Positions 28,314 to 37,389 of a stretch of 64,000 bases of DNA are shown here, one piece after another (position 1 is the stretch's first letter; every line of letters starts with the position of its first letter). Under the pieces are notes generated by a model that saw nothing but the letters and a program-made list of their open reading frames with translations, was not told the DNA's origin and searched no databases. The stretch is from RGIG8767 sp964531805 (GTDB lineage Bacteria > Bacillota > Clostridia > Lachnospirales > Lachnospiraceae): assembly GCA_964531805.1 (NCBI GenBank), contig CAZHGE010000001.1, positions 37,766-101,765 of the forward strand, in the 5' to 3' direction. The position numbers were made by a program, and so were the translations under genes.

Positions 28314-29195
28314 TTAGTTACAATTTCCACATCCGCCGTGATGTGTGTCGCCTTCTTTTGCTTTTAAGAACGCTCTGCCTTCTTCTGTTTTATATAACTG
28401 CTGGCGTTTCATCGCTTCATCAAAATCTACTTTATGCCCATCAAATTCAGGACCATCTACACAAGCAAATTTAATTTCATCACCAACTGTTACACGGCAA
28501 GCACCACACATACCTGTACCATCAACCATAATCGGATTCAAACTGACAATAGTAGGAATATTTAATGTTTCTGTCATTTTACATACAAATTTCATCATAA
28601 TCATCGGACCAATTGCAACACAAAGGTCATATTTCTTACCTTCTTCTTTTACAAGGTCTTCGATTGTTTTTGTAACCATACCGCTTCTTCCGTAAGAACC
28701 GTCATCAGTTGTTACATAAAGATTACCAGCTACCGCTTCCATTTCTTTTTCAAGAATTAAAAGATCTTTTGTCTTAGATCCTACAATAACATCTGCCTTA
28801 ACGCCCATTTCGTGTAAATACTTAACCTGAGGATATACAGGAGCGGTACCAACACCACCAGCAACAAATAAGATGTTCATAGCATCCAATTCTTCTTTGG
28901 TCTTTTCACAAAGTTCAGATGCACAACCTAAAGGGCCGACTACATCGTGGAAAGAATCTCCGGCTTTTAATTTTGACATTTCAACAGTACTTCCACCAAC
29001 AATCTGGAATACGATTGTAACAGTACCATTCTCGCGGTCATAATCACAAATAGTAAGCGGGATACGTTCACTATCTTCATTTGTACGAACAATCAAAAAC
29101 TGTCCAGGCAGACAATGTTTTGCCAGACGTTTCGCTTCTACTACCATCAAAAAGATATTGGTAGTCAATTCTTCAGCCTTTAAAATTTTATACAT
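28314..29195 (-). CDS. NfnA-like FAD/NAD(H)-binding subunit (dihydroorotate dehydrogenase electron transfer subunit type)
   Basis: 293 residues. It has the ferredoxin-NADP reductase FAD motif ERIPLTICDYD, the VGPLGCASEL loop, the NAD-binding motif FVAGGVGTAPVYPQVKYL, and a C-terminal 2Fe-2S set (MVDGTGMCGACRVTVGDEIKFACVDGPEF, seen as GTGMCGACRVTVG and FACVDGPEF). It is commonly labelled sulfide dehydrogenase or PyrK-like; next to the NfnB-like gene it fits the small Nfn subunit. A C-terminal HHGGCGNCN adds two extra Cys. It is the first gene after a promoter-like site at 29243-29271. Confidence 0.87.
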   Translation of the reverse strand: MYKILKAEELTTNIFLMVVEAKRLAKHCLPGQFLIVRTNEDSERIPLTICDYDRENGTVTIVFQIVGGSTVEMSKLKAGDSFHDVVGPLGCASELCEKTKEELDAMNILFVAGGVGTAPVYPQVKYLHEMGVKADVIVGSKTKDLLILEKEMEAVAGNLYVTTDDGSYGRSGMVTKTIEDLVKEEGKKYDLCVAIGPMIMMKFVCKMTETLNIPTIVSLNPIMVDGTGMCGACRVTVGDEIKFACVDGPEFDGHKVDFDEAMKRQQLYKTEEGRAFLKAKEGDTHHGGCGNCN

Positions 29196-29242
29196 AATTG
29201 CCTCCTCATTTAACTTTAGTACGTTAAAGCATTTTCTTATCT

Positions 29243-29271
29243 ATATTAGCGGTTTTGATAAAAAAAATCAA
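29243..29271 (-). promoter_or_regulatory. Sigma-A-type promoter of the nfn-like operon
   Basis: Minus strand: TTGATT at 29266-29271, a 17-base spacer, TAATAT at 29243-29248. The -35 region is part of an inverted repeat, TTGATTTTTTTTATCAA. A second inverted repeat (TTTAAC/GTTAAA, near 29210-29231) lies in the leader before the AGGAGG ribosome site. Either could be an operator. Confidence 0.6.
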
Positions 29272-29287
29272 CAAGAATATCGTAATA

Positions 29288-30712
29288 TTATATCGGATCC
29301 AAAGTTTCTACCCCATTTTCATCTTTTATAATGCGGTAAACATATCCATTGGAAACGTCAACTCCGTATATTTTACCAGTCATGTTACGGGAATTATTTC
29401 CCTCTTGATAATATTCATAAATAATATGAAAAATCTTATTTTCTACAATTTGAATGGAATTATATACATATATATTTTTGCCAGGCATATTTTCCAGATT
29501 TCCTTCGGAATCAAGAATAATTCCTTTTTCAACCAAACGATGTTTTAATCTGTAAACAGACTCTACGGCATTATATTTTGTTTCCACTACAAGCTGGTAA
29601 CTTCTTGCCACTACTTCACTGTAGACACCGTCTGCGCTTAGTGCAATAAAACGGTAGTTGGAAACTCCTTCCTTCATAGGTATCGGTTCACCATAAATAT
29701 AACTTTTTTCGTCCGGCGTAGAGCCATCTACTGTATAATAAACAGTACATCCTTCCGGAACATCAACGGAAATCATCTGTGGCAGATTAAATTGTCCGCT
29801 TTCTGGCATAATTTGTGGCTGCTGGGGTTGTGTACCTTCTATTGTATAGTTTGCTTCTACTACTTCACTGGCAAGCCCGAAATCATTGATAAATACAGCT
29901 TTAATCTGATATTCACCATAACGTAAAAATAATGGGGATGTATATTCTATGCCGCCAAATCGTGGGTCAGAACCATCTAAACTGTAATAAGTTGTTCCGG
30001 ATGTAGGTGCCTGAATCTTTAACGGTATTACATGATTGTAGTCCCCACTTTCATAACTGAACACCGGTTCCATTGTCATATAACTTTGAAACTCGGTTTT
30101 GATGGACTGCTCTCCACAGGAAGAAAGCAGTTTATTTATTTCACTGTAATTTTCTTCCTTTTCATATATGGAAATAATTCTGGCATATGCCTTTTGATTT
30201 TCCGGTTCTTCATCAATAATGGCATAATAATGGGATAGCGCCTGATCTGTTTTTCCTGTCTCATACAAACAGTCTGCATATGCAATTAATAAAGATGTAT
30301 CTTCTTCCATTTCTAAAGCATTTTCATAGTAGCCAATCGCTTTTTCGTAATTTTTCTGATTATATAAAAGCTGTGCATTTTCTACCTGAACAGCATAATA
30401 TTTTTCCAAATACAGATTACGAATAAAGAAAAACGCAAAAATACCCAGCACAAGAAGACAGAAAATGGAAATACTCGCAAAAACACGACGTTTCATGTTT
30501 TTATTGGGTTCTATCTCAAACTCTGTCTCTGTTTCCGATTCCATAATATCTTCTGAAACCGGAGCCATTTCTTCTGCTACTGCAGAAAGTGTCTCAATTA
30601 TGCTATTTTCAATTTCTGGCTCAAAATCAGGAACAATACGAATTTCTTCACCACACTTTTCGCAATAAAGATAATCTTTTTTGAGCGTCTCTCCACATTT
30701 TGGACACTTCAT
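29288..30712 (-). CDS. Zinc-ribbon, TPR and chitobiase-like domain membrane protein
   Basis: 474 residues. Order of parts: zinc ribbon CPKCGETLKKDYLYCEKCG (residues 3-21), acidic linker, one membrane segment (about 75-95), tetratricopeptide-like repeats (about 105-200, with LLYNQKNYEKAIGYYENALE and ALSHYYAIIDEEPENQKAYA), then two Fn3-like chitobiase/beta-hexosaminidase C-terminal domains (YYSLDGSDPRFGG and YYTVDGSTPDEKSYIYGEP) and a final domain. The outside part looks like a wall- or carbohydrate-facing sensor or adaptor. No catalytic site is seen. It lies 29 bases after fhs. Confidence 0.75.
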   Translation of the reverse strand: MKCPKCGETLKKDYLYCEKCGEEIRIVPDFEPEIENSIIETLSAVAEEMAPVSEDIMESETETEFEIEPNKNMKRRVFASISIFCLLVLGIFAFFFIRNLYLEKYYAVQVENAQLLYNQKNYEKAIGYYENALEMEEDTSLLIAYADCLYETGKTDQALSHYYAIIDEEPENQKAYARIISIYEKEENYSEINKLLSSCGEQSIKTEFQSYMTMEPVFSYESGDYNHVIPLKIQAPTSGTTYYSLDGSDPRFGGIEYTSPLFLRYGEYQIKAVFINDFGLASEVVEANYTIEGTQPQQPQIMPESGQFNLPQMISVDVPEGCTVYYTVDGSTPDEKSYIYGEPIPMKEGVSNYRFIALSADGVYSEVVARSYQLVVETKYNAVESVYRLKHRLVEKGIILDSEGNLENMPGKNIYVYNSIQIVENKIFHIIYEYYQEGNNSRNMTGKIYGVDVSNGYVYRIIKDENGVETLDPI

Positions 30713-30741
30713 AATACAACTCCTGTGATTACGACTTTTCT

Positions 30742-32412
30742 TTAGAATAATCCTGTAATCATTCCATCTGTGTCTACATCGATGGAATAAGCGGCTGGTG
30801 TTTTAGGAAGTCCCGGCATAGTCATTACATTACCTGTTAATGCAACAATAAAACCGGCACCTGCAGATACATAAAGATCCCGTACCGTAAGTGTAAAATG
30901 TTCCGGTCTGCCCAGCAGTGTCTGATCATCAGATAAGGAATACTGTGTCTTTGCCATACAAATCGGCAGATTGCCAAAACCTAAGTTTTCTAATTGACTG
31001 ATCTGTTTTGATGTATTTCCAACAAAACTAACATCATCAGCTCCATAAATTTCTCTTGCAATAATGGATATCTTTTCTTTGATAGAAAGATTTTCATCAT
31101 ATAAAACTTTAAAATGACTTTCTTTTGTTTCTAAAGTATGAAGTACAGTGTTAGCCAGCTCAATACCGCCGTCTCCACCCTTTTCCCATACTTCTGAAAG
31201 TGCAAAATCACAATTGCGTTCTTCACAGAAGTTACGAACAAAAGATATCTCTTCTTCGCTGTCTGTAACAAACGCATTAAGCGTTACGATAACAGGAACA
31301 TCATATTTCTGTAAATTTTCAATATGCTTTTCTAAGTTACAGATACCTGCCTTCAAAGCTTCAATATTTGGTGTGGAAAGATCTTCTTTCTTTACACCGC
31401 CGTTATATTTTAATGCACGGATAGTTGCAACTAATACTACAGCATCCGGTTTTAACTCTGCCATACGACATTTGATATCAAAGAATTTCTCGGCACCCAG
31501 GTCTGCACCAAATCCGGCTTCTGTGATAACATAATCAGCCATTTTCAGAGCGGCTTTTGTTGCTCGTACAGAATTACATCCATGCGCAATATTAGCAAAT
31601 GGACCACCATGTACAAGTGCTGGTGTATGCTCTAATGTCTGAATCAGATTTGGTTTTAAGGCATCCTTTAATAACGCCGCCATAGAACCAACTGCTTTTA
31701 AATCACCTGCTGTAACAGGTTTTCCATCAAAATCATATGCAACAACGATAGCAGAAAGTCTCTTTTTTAAATCTTCCATATCGTTTGCAAGGCAAAGAAT
31801 TGCCATAATTTCAGAAGCCACCGTGATAACAAAGTGATCTTCTCTGACAGTTCCATCCATTTTGTTACCAAGACCAACTACTACATTACGAAGGACACGG
31901 TCATTCATATCTAAGCATCTTTTCCATACTACCTGACGTGTATCAATGCGAAGTTCATTTCCCTGCTGAATATGATTATCCAATAATGCTGCCAATAAAT
32001 TATTGGCAGAGGTAATGGCATGAAAATCACCTGTAAAATGAAGATTAAGATCTTCCATTGGAACTACCTGGGCGTATCCACCTCCGGCAGCACCGCCTTT
32101 GATGCCAAAGCAAGGTCCTAAAGAGGGTTCACGAAGAGCAATTACAGCTTTTTTACCCAATTTACCAAATGCCTGTCCCAGACCAACTGTTGTAGTTGTT
32201 TTTCCTTCTCCAGCCGGAGTTGGATTGATGGCTGTAACAAGGATTAATTTTCCATCTTTATTATCTTTGATGCGTTCTAAATATTCGTCTGAAATCTTGG
32301 CTTTGTATTTTCCATACAATTCCAGTTCATCCATGGAAAGATCCAATTTTTCAGCTATTTCCTGAATTGGTTTTAAAGTTGCTTCCTGTGCGATTTGAAT
32401 ATCAGTCTTCAT
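30742..32412 (-). CDS. fhs: Formate--tetrahydrofolate ligase
   Basis: ATP-dependent formation of 10-formyl-THF from formate, used in the Wood-Ljungdahl methyl branch and in purine synthesis. 556 residues, full length. It shows the P-loop TPAGEGKTTTTVGLGQA, LREPSLGPCFGIKGGAAGGGYAQVVPMED (seen as GPCFGIKGGAAGGGYAQVV), FTGDFHAIT and a C-terminal MPGLPKTPAA. It sits 18 bases downstream of ftsK and is followed by the zinc-ribbon/TPR gene. The cluster also encodes 5-formyl-THF cyclo-ligase elsewhere in the window, but no other C1 gene is adjacent. Confidence 0.97.
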   Translation of the reverse strand: MKTDIQIAQEATLKPIQEIAEKLDLSMDELELYGKYKAKISDEYLERIKDNKDGKLILVTAINPTPAGEGKTTTTVGLGQAFGKLGKKAVIALREPSLGPCFGIKGGAAGGGYAQVVPMEDLNLHFTGDFHAITSANNLLAALLDNHIQQGNELRIDTRQVVWKRCLDMNDRVLRNVVVGLGNKMDGTVREDHFVITVASEIMAILCLANDMEDLKKRLSAIVVAYDFDGKPVTAGDLKAVGSMAALLKDALKPNLIQTLEHTPALVHGGPFANIAHGCNSVRATKAALKMADYVITEAGFGADLGAEKFFDIKCRMAELKPDAVVLVATIRALKYNGGVKKEDLSTPNIEALKAGICNLEKHIENLQKYDVPVIVTLNAFVTDSEEEISFVRNFCEERNCDFALSEVWEKGGDGGIELANTVLHTLETKESHFKVLYDENLSIKEKISIIAREIYGADDVSFVGNTSKQISQLENLGFGNLPICMAKTQYSLSDDQTLLGRPEHFTLTVRDLYVSAGAGFIVALTGNVMTMPGLPKTPAAYSIDVDTDGMITGLF

Positions 32413-32430
32413 AAAACTCCTTTGCTATTT

Positions 32431-35115
32431 CTAAATGTATTCTTCAATATATTGTTCAAATTGTTCCATGCTCATCAGAACCTTACGGGGTTTCGTTCCC
32501 TCTTCTTCTCCGACTACACCAGCTTCTGCCAGTTGATCCATAATTCTTGCTGCACGATTGAATCCAATCTTAAATACACGCTGCAGCATACCAATGGATG
32601 CTTTATCCTTTTCAATGATAAATTTACCTGCTTCCACAAAATAACTGTCCAGTTCACTACCGGATGAAGCACCTGCGCCTCCGGACGAAGAACTGCCAAT
32701 ATTTTTGATTTTTTCTTCAATATCCGGATCATATGTATTGCCAATTGCCTGATTTTTTAAATAATCTACGACATCGGATACTTCTCCATCCGAAATAAAT
32801 GCTCCCTGGATACGGGCTGGTTTTGTATAGCCCTGTGGATAGAACAGCATATCTCCTTTTCCAAGGAGTTTTTCAGCACCATTCATATCTAAGATAGTAC
32901 GGGAATCCACACCACTGGATACAGCAAATGCTACACGGCTTGGCATATTGGCCTTAATCAAACCTGTAATAACATCTACCGACGGTCTCTGGGTAGCAAT
33001 AATCAAATGAATACCTGCTGCACGTGCCAACTGTGCCAGACGACAAATGGATTCTTCCACTTCATGTGCAGCAACCATCATAAGGTCTGCTAACTCGTCA
33101 ACAATAATTACAATCTGAGGCATCTTACGAAGATCTTCGCCTTCTCCTTTTGCCTGTAAGGTTTCAACTTGCTTATTATACCCTTTCAGATCACGGACAT
33201 TCATATCCGCAAACTTTTTATAACGATCGGTCATTTCTGCCACACCCCAGTTTAAGGCAGCGGCAGCTTTTTTAGGATCTGTTACAACCGGAATCATCAA
33301 GTGCGGAATGCCGTTATATACACTTAACTCTACTACTTTTGGATCCACCATAATGAGTTTGACATCGTCCGGATGTGCTTTATATAAAATACTCATGATA
33401 ATGGTATTGATACAAACGGATTTACCAGATCCTGTTGCACCGGCAATTAACATATGTGGCATTTTGGCAATATCGGATACAACGACCTGTCCGCCAATAT
33501 CTTTACCAACTGCAAATGCTATATTGCTTTGGAAATTTTTATATTCCTTACTTTCAATCAGATCACGGAATGCAACAGCACTGTTTTCTTTATTTGGAAC
33601 TTCAATTCCAACAGCAGATTTACCAGGAATCGGGGCTTCAATTCGAATGTCTGCCGCCGCAAGATTCAATTTAATATCATCAGCAAGATTTACAATACGA
33701 CTGACTTTGACTCCCGGCTCTGGCTGTAGTTCATAACGGGTAACACTTGGCCCCTGACTAATATCAGTTACTGTAACATTAACTCCAAAAGTCTTTAAGG
33801 TATTCTGCAAATGCATAGCCGTTTCTTTTAACTGTGAAGCAGAAGATCCATTGTTACCGCCTGTTCCTGGTTTTAATAAACTAACTGGCGGAAGTACATA
33901 TTTTTTATTGGTATTTTCTGTTGCTTTTTTCTGAATTTCTTTATCTATAGAAGGTGCCGTTTTGGCTGTTTCTGTTTGTGGAGCCTTAGGCATTCTGGCG
34001 ACAGGTTTTGGTGGTTCCACTTTTTCCATCTGAGACGAAATATCTGGCTCTTTTTCCACTGCACCACGAATAGTAATCTCAGGTTCTGCCTGTGTAATCT
34101 CTTCCATAGAAGCCATAGCAGTTTTAGTCTGTTTAGGTGCAAAAACTGGTTCCGGCATACGATTATCCGCTGCTGTATGTATACGGATGCTATCCATTGA
34201 ACCAGCAAAAGAGGAATCCTCATCATCAATACGTACCGGTCTTTGTGGGATATCGTTTACTGTGATTTCATGGATATCATCACGCAGATTTGCTGAACCT
34301 GTATTTTCTTTTAAGGTGGTGTTCATCATAACACCGGATACTTTTTTGTTCATTCGAAGAATCTTTTCAGCCTCTTTGCCAGATTCCTCAGCTTCTTTTG
34401 CATTACGCTGCTCTTCTCTGCGCTTTTGCATTTCTTTTCTGCGGATGTCCGCTTGTTCCCTTCGGTATGCCGCATCATCTTTTGCTGTGTGATATACCTT
34501 CTGTGAGCCTTCGCTAACTGTCTTTACTACGGATTTTCCTGTAATCAAAACAAAGCAAATAATCATCACTACGATTAACACTAAAATTGTACCAGCCATA
34601 TCCAGTAAACTAAATAGGCCATACGCCAGAGAACCGGCTATTACACCACCGCCTCCTTTATTTTCCGATGCATATTCGTAAAATGCTTTTATAGAATATT
34701 CTGTCATATTCTGCAAATTACCTGTAAAAAGTTCAATAATCATTCCGATGGTAATGAACAAAATGACAGCCGCTGTCAATTTCATAGCAGCTCTGAAATT
34801 TCCTTGGTTAGATATTCCAAATGCAACTGCTAAAAAAACAAAGACAGGAGCAATATATGCCATAAGACCGAAGATTCCAAACATCACTTTACTGATGGAA
34901 TCCCCAACAGGTCCAATAATCCCAAAATTACATAAAAACAATAAAATTCCAATTGCCAGTGTTATAATCAACAGTACTTCATTACTGATTAAACGTTCTT
35001 CATTTGTTCTTGTACGGCTGGCTGTAGATGTCCTGCCTTTTGTATTACGTCCACGTCCTGATGTATTTTTTCTACCGGAAGATGTCGTTTTCTTTCTGCC
35101 GGAAGTTGATGCCAT
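32431..35115 (-). CDS. ftsK: DNA translocase FtsK/SpoIIIE
   Basis: Hexameric membrane-anchored DNA pump that clears chromosomes from the septum and, in spore formers, fills the forespore. 894 residues: a basic Ser/Thr-rich N-terminal tail, four membrane segments (about 45-200), a charged linker rich in Glu/Lys/Arg (about 200-410), then the alpha and beta motor domains with Walker A IAGATGSGKSVCIN (near 556) and Walker B IVIIVDELADLM (near 665), and a C-terminal gamma winged helix (about 828-893) that reads orienting DNA sequences. ATG 35115 follows AGGTGA. A promoter is visible just upstream. Confidence 0.97.
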   Translation of the reverse strand: MASTSGRKKTTSSGRKNTSGRGRNTKGRTSTASRTRTNEERLISNEVLLIITLAIGILLFLCNFGIIGPVGDSISKVMFGIFGLMAYIAPVFVFLAVAFGISNQGNFRAAMKLTAAVILFITIGMIIELFTGNLQNMTEYSIKAFYEYASENKGGGGVIAGSLAYGLFSLLDMAGTILVLIVVMIICFVLITGKSVVKTVSEGSQKVYHTAKDDAAYRREQADIRRKEMQKRREEQRNAKEAEESGKEAEKILRMNKKVSGVMMNTTLKENTGSANLRDDIHEITVNDIPQRPVRIDDEDSSFAGSMDSIRIHTAADNRMPEPVFAPKQTKTAMASMEEITQAEPEITIRGAVEKEPDISSQMEKVEPPKPVARMPKAPQTETAKTAPSIDKEIQKKATENTNKKYVLPPVSLLKPGTGGNNGSSASQLKETAMHLQNTLKTFGVNVTVTDISQGPSVTRYELQPEPGVKVSRIVNLADDIKLNLAAADIRIEAPIPGKSAVGIEVPNKENSAVAFRDLIESKEYKNFQSNIAFAVGKDIGGQVVVSDIAKMPHMLIAGATGSGKSVCINTIIMSILYKAHPDDVKLIMVDPKVVELSVYNGIPHLMIPVVTDPKKAAAALNWGVAEMTDRYKKFADMNVRDLKGYNKQVETLQAKGEGEDLRKMPQIVIIVDELADLMMVAAHEVEESICRLAQLARAAGIHLIIATQRPSVDVITGLIKANMPSRVAFAVSSGVDSRTILDMNGAEKLLGKGDMLFYPQGYTKPARIQGAFISDGEVSDVVDYLKNQAIGNTYDPDIEEKIKNIGSSSSGGAGASSGSELDSYFVEAGKFIIEKDKASIGMLQRVFKIGFNRAARIMDQLAEAGVVGEEEGTKPRKVLMSMEQFEQYIEEYI

Positions 35116-35153
35116 AGTTTCACCTCATAACATATCTATTTTATAACCATACT

Positions 35154-35182
35154 ATTATAGCACACATGCCATTTTAGGTCAC
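35154..35182 (-). promoter_or_regulatory. Promoter of the ftsK-fhs unit
   Basis: Minus strand: GTGACC at 35177-35182, 17-base spacer ending in TGTGTGC, and TATAAT at 35154-35159 with a TG-type extension. Transcription would start about 35147, leaving a short leader before the ftsK ATG at 35115. Confidence 0.65.
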
Positions 35183-35238
35183 TCATTTTATATGTTCTTT
35201 TTCTTTGTGTTTTTTTTGCTTTTTTCAGACAATTCCGA

Positions 35239-35898
35239 TTACTTTTGTTTAGAATCTGCTTCTTTTACCAGTTCCTTTAGTTTGCCGTAAGCTTCCCTGA
35301 TACCCCCTACTTCATTAATAATTCCTTCTTTTACTGCCTGAGGACCAACCAGTACGGAGCCTACATCCTTGGTTAAAAATTCTGTCTCTAACATCAGTTC
35401 TTCCAAACGTTCTTTTTTAATATCACAATGGGAACACACAAAGGATAATATTCGATCCTGAATTTGTTTGAAATATTCAAAAGTCTGCGAAACTCCAATC
35501 ACCATACCATTAGTGCGTACTGGATGAATTACCATAGTTCCTGTCGGCACAATAAAGGAAAAATCTCCACTTACCGCTATTGGTACACCAATGGAATGAC
35601 TGCCGCCAAGTACTAATGTTACAGTAGGTTTACTCAAAGAAGAAATCATTTCTGCAATCGCAAGTCCTGCCTCAACATCCCCGCCCATGGTATGAATCAG
35701 GATTAGAACGCCCTCAATTTCGGCATCATCTTCAATCAAAGCCAATTGTGGAATGATATGTTCATATTTTGTCGCTTTGGAGGAACTGCCCAGCACATCA
35801 TGTCCTTCAATTTCTCCGATAATTGTCATCAGATAAAATTTTTTTCGTTCCTCATTTTGTTCTAACACCGCCTGACCATGCTCTCTCATTTTTTCCAT
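35239..35898 (-). CDS. ClpP-fold serine protease of the TepA/YmfB type
   Basis: 219 residues. The fold matches the ClpP/crotonase class: LILIHTMGGDVEAGLAIAEMI, VLGGSHSIGVPIAVSGD, where the Ser in SHSIG is the expected nucleophile, and TMVIHPVRTNGMVIGVSQTFEYF, whose His is the expected general base. In Bacillus, YmfB/TepA is encoded near spoIIIE, just as here it lies upstream of ftsK; it has been linked to degradation of exported signal peptides. No signal peptide or membrane segment is seen, so it is cytoplasmic. Confidence 0.88.
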   Translation of the reverse strand: MEKMREHGQAVLEQNEERKKFYLMTIIGEIEGHDVLGSSSKATKYEHIIPQLALIEDDAEIEGVLILIHTMGGDVEAGLAIAEMISSLSKPTVTLVLGGSHSIGVPIAVSGDFSFIVPTGTMVIHPVRTNGMVIGVSQTFEYFKQIQDRILSFVCSHCDIKKERLEELMLETEFLTKDVGSVLVGPQAVKEGIINEVGGIREAYGKLKELVKEADSKQK

Positions 35899-35928
35899 AA
35901 AAAGCCTCCGGAATCATTATTATCAAAA

Positions 35929-35957
35929 AAGGTAAGGACCAATAAAGTCCCTACCTT
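35929..35957 (-). terminator. Intrinsic terminator after the metY/membrane-protein unit
   Basis: Minus strand: AAGGTAGGGAC, a seven-base loop, then GTCCTTACCTT, one mismatch, followed by a run of T (TTTTTTGATA). It lies between the membrane-protein stop at 36004 and the TepA-like start at 35898, so it ends the CBS-yebC-metY transcript. Confidence 0.8.
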
Positions 35958-36003
35958 ACTATTTGTAATAATTTAATTTTTATGCAAAATAATTTTCATC
36001 TGA

Positions 36004-37389
36004 TTATTCATAATCATAATCATCGTTTTCTACTTCTACATCATAATGCATCATCTCTTCTGTTGGTTCAAAAGCATATTCAAAGCTGCGTCCCACATGT
36101 TTTTTCGGCATTGGGAGCACATTTTCAATCATAGACGTCTTATCTTCTATTTTTACTTCCTCATTTACTACATTCAAAATGTCAGAAACACGGATCACAC
36201 CAGTATCTTCCGGTACGCAATCTTCTTTTTGTCCAGAAGTATTTAAAGCAATTGGAATTTCTTTACATTGTCCTGTAAGAACCCTTGGTTTTGGCGCAAA
36301 TATCAAACGTAAACTTTCTGTTCCCAATAAGGCTACCCAAAAGCCAATCAATATGGTCAGGAAAAATACCACATCATTTTCATAGAACTGTAATACCAAT
36401 AATAATCCAGCCGCAAGTGCTGCCGGCAGTACATATAAAGATACAGAATCAGTTTTAACAAACCAAAATGTAATACAATACAATAATAAAATAACCGCCC
36501 AGATAAAAAGTTCTGTATACATTATAACAGTTGTTAATCTAAACCCGTTTCCAACTAAAAACGCCGGGCCATTTTGAAATAATACAGAAAATTTTGCACT
36601 AAACACAAATACACAAATACATATTCCCCATACTGTTGTCACAATATAGGTAATAAATTTGCTTTTCCAAACTTTCTGTAACAGGAAGATACAAACCATT
36701 CCTAATAAACTGATGCATAACCAGAAATTTGAAGGGCCAAAATCTCCAATCATGGAAGAAAAAAGCGGTGAACATGCATATACGAATGCAGGAATCCATG
36801 CATAAATTCCTTTTTGCACATTCCAACCTATTAAATACAGACTAAATAAGGATAGTACTTGAAAAACCAGTTGTACAACATCTAAAAGTTCTAACTTATT
36901 TCCCAAAAATAAAAATATAGTAGAAAGAACATCCATATAAATATTTTCAAATATGGATGGAACAAGGCTTACATTTCCTAAAACAGATTCCAATGCTTTC
37001 AAATCTTCAGGCATAAAACCAATTCGGGTCATTTCGTAGAAACATACCATTTGATCGCCATGTAATTCACCCGTTATAAAACTATAAAAACGAGTGTAAC
37101 AAAACAAAACGGTAATACCAGCAAAAATGAAAACATGCAGACTTCTTACTACCCACTTATTCATCTTTGGAAGTTGTATTTTATTGAACAGATTACGAAG
37201 CAGCAGGCACGCTAAAACAACAACTGCAACTACACCAATAGTATATCCAATCTGCCAACCAATTTGATCATAACCAAATATGTTGTAACACCGGGTCAAA
37301 TTTATCACCGAATAATATGTAAATAAAATAGAAAATCCTGTGGCAATCAGCCACAGGATATAAGAAAACCACGTTTTCTTTATGCTCAT
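36004..37389 (-). CDS. Polytopic membrane protein of unknown function
   Basis: 461 residues. About ten hydrophobic segments fill residues 1-365, with an extracytoplasmic-looking loop containing TGELHGDQMVCFYEMTRIGF near 110. A soluble, acidic C-terminal tail of about 95 residues follows. It ends in VLPMPKKHVGRSFEYAF, a motif I associate with C-terminal tails of several Lachnospiraceae membrane proteins, and then an Asp/Glu/Tyr-rich stretch. The topology with a loop Asp-Gln and charged residues is compatible with a GT-C-type glycosyltransferase, but that is only an inference. It overlaps the metY stop by one base. Confidence 0.7.
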   Translation of the reverse strand: MSIKKTWFSYILWLIATGFSILFTYYSVINLTRCYNIFGYDQIGWQIGYTIGVVAVVVLACLLLRNLFNKIQLPKMNKWVVRSLHVFIFAGITVLFCYTRFYSFITGELHGDQMVCFYEMTRIGFMPEDLKALESVLGNVSLVPSIFENIYMDVLSTIFLFLGNKLELLDVVQLVFQVLSLFSLYLIGWNVQKGIYAWIPAFVYACSPLFSSMIGDFGPSNFWLCISLLGMVCIFLLQKVWKSKFITYIVTTVWGICICVFVFSAKFSVLFQNGPAFLVGNGFRLTTVIMYTELFIWAVILLLYCITFWFVKTDSVSLYVLPAALAAGLLLVLQFYENDVVFFLTILIGFWVALLGTESLRLIFAPKPRVLTGQCKEIPIALNTSGQKEDCVPEDTGVIRVSDILNVVNEEVKIEDKTSMIENVLPMPKKHVGRSFEYAFEPTEEMMHYDVEVENDDYDYE

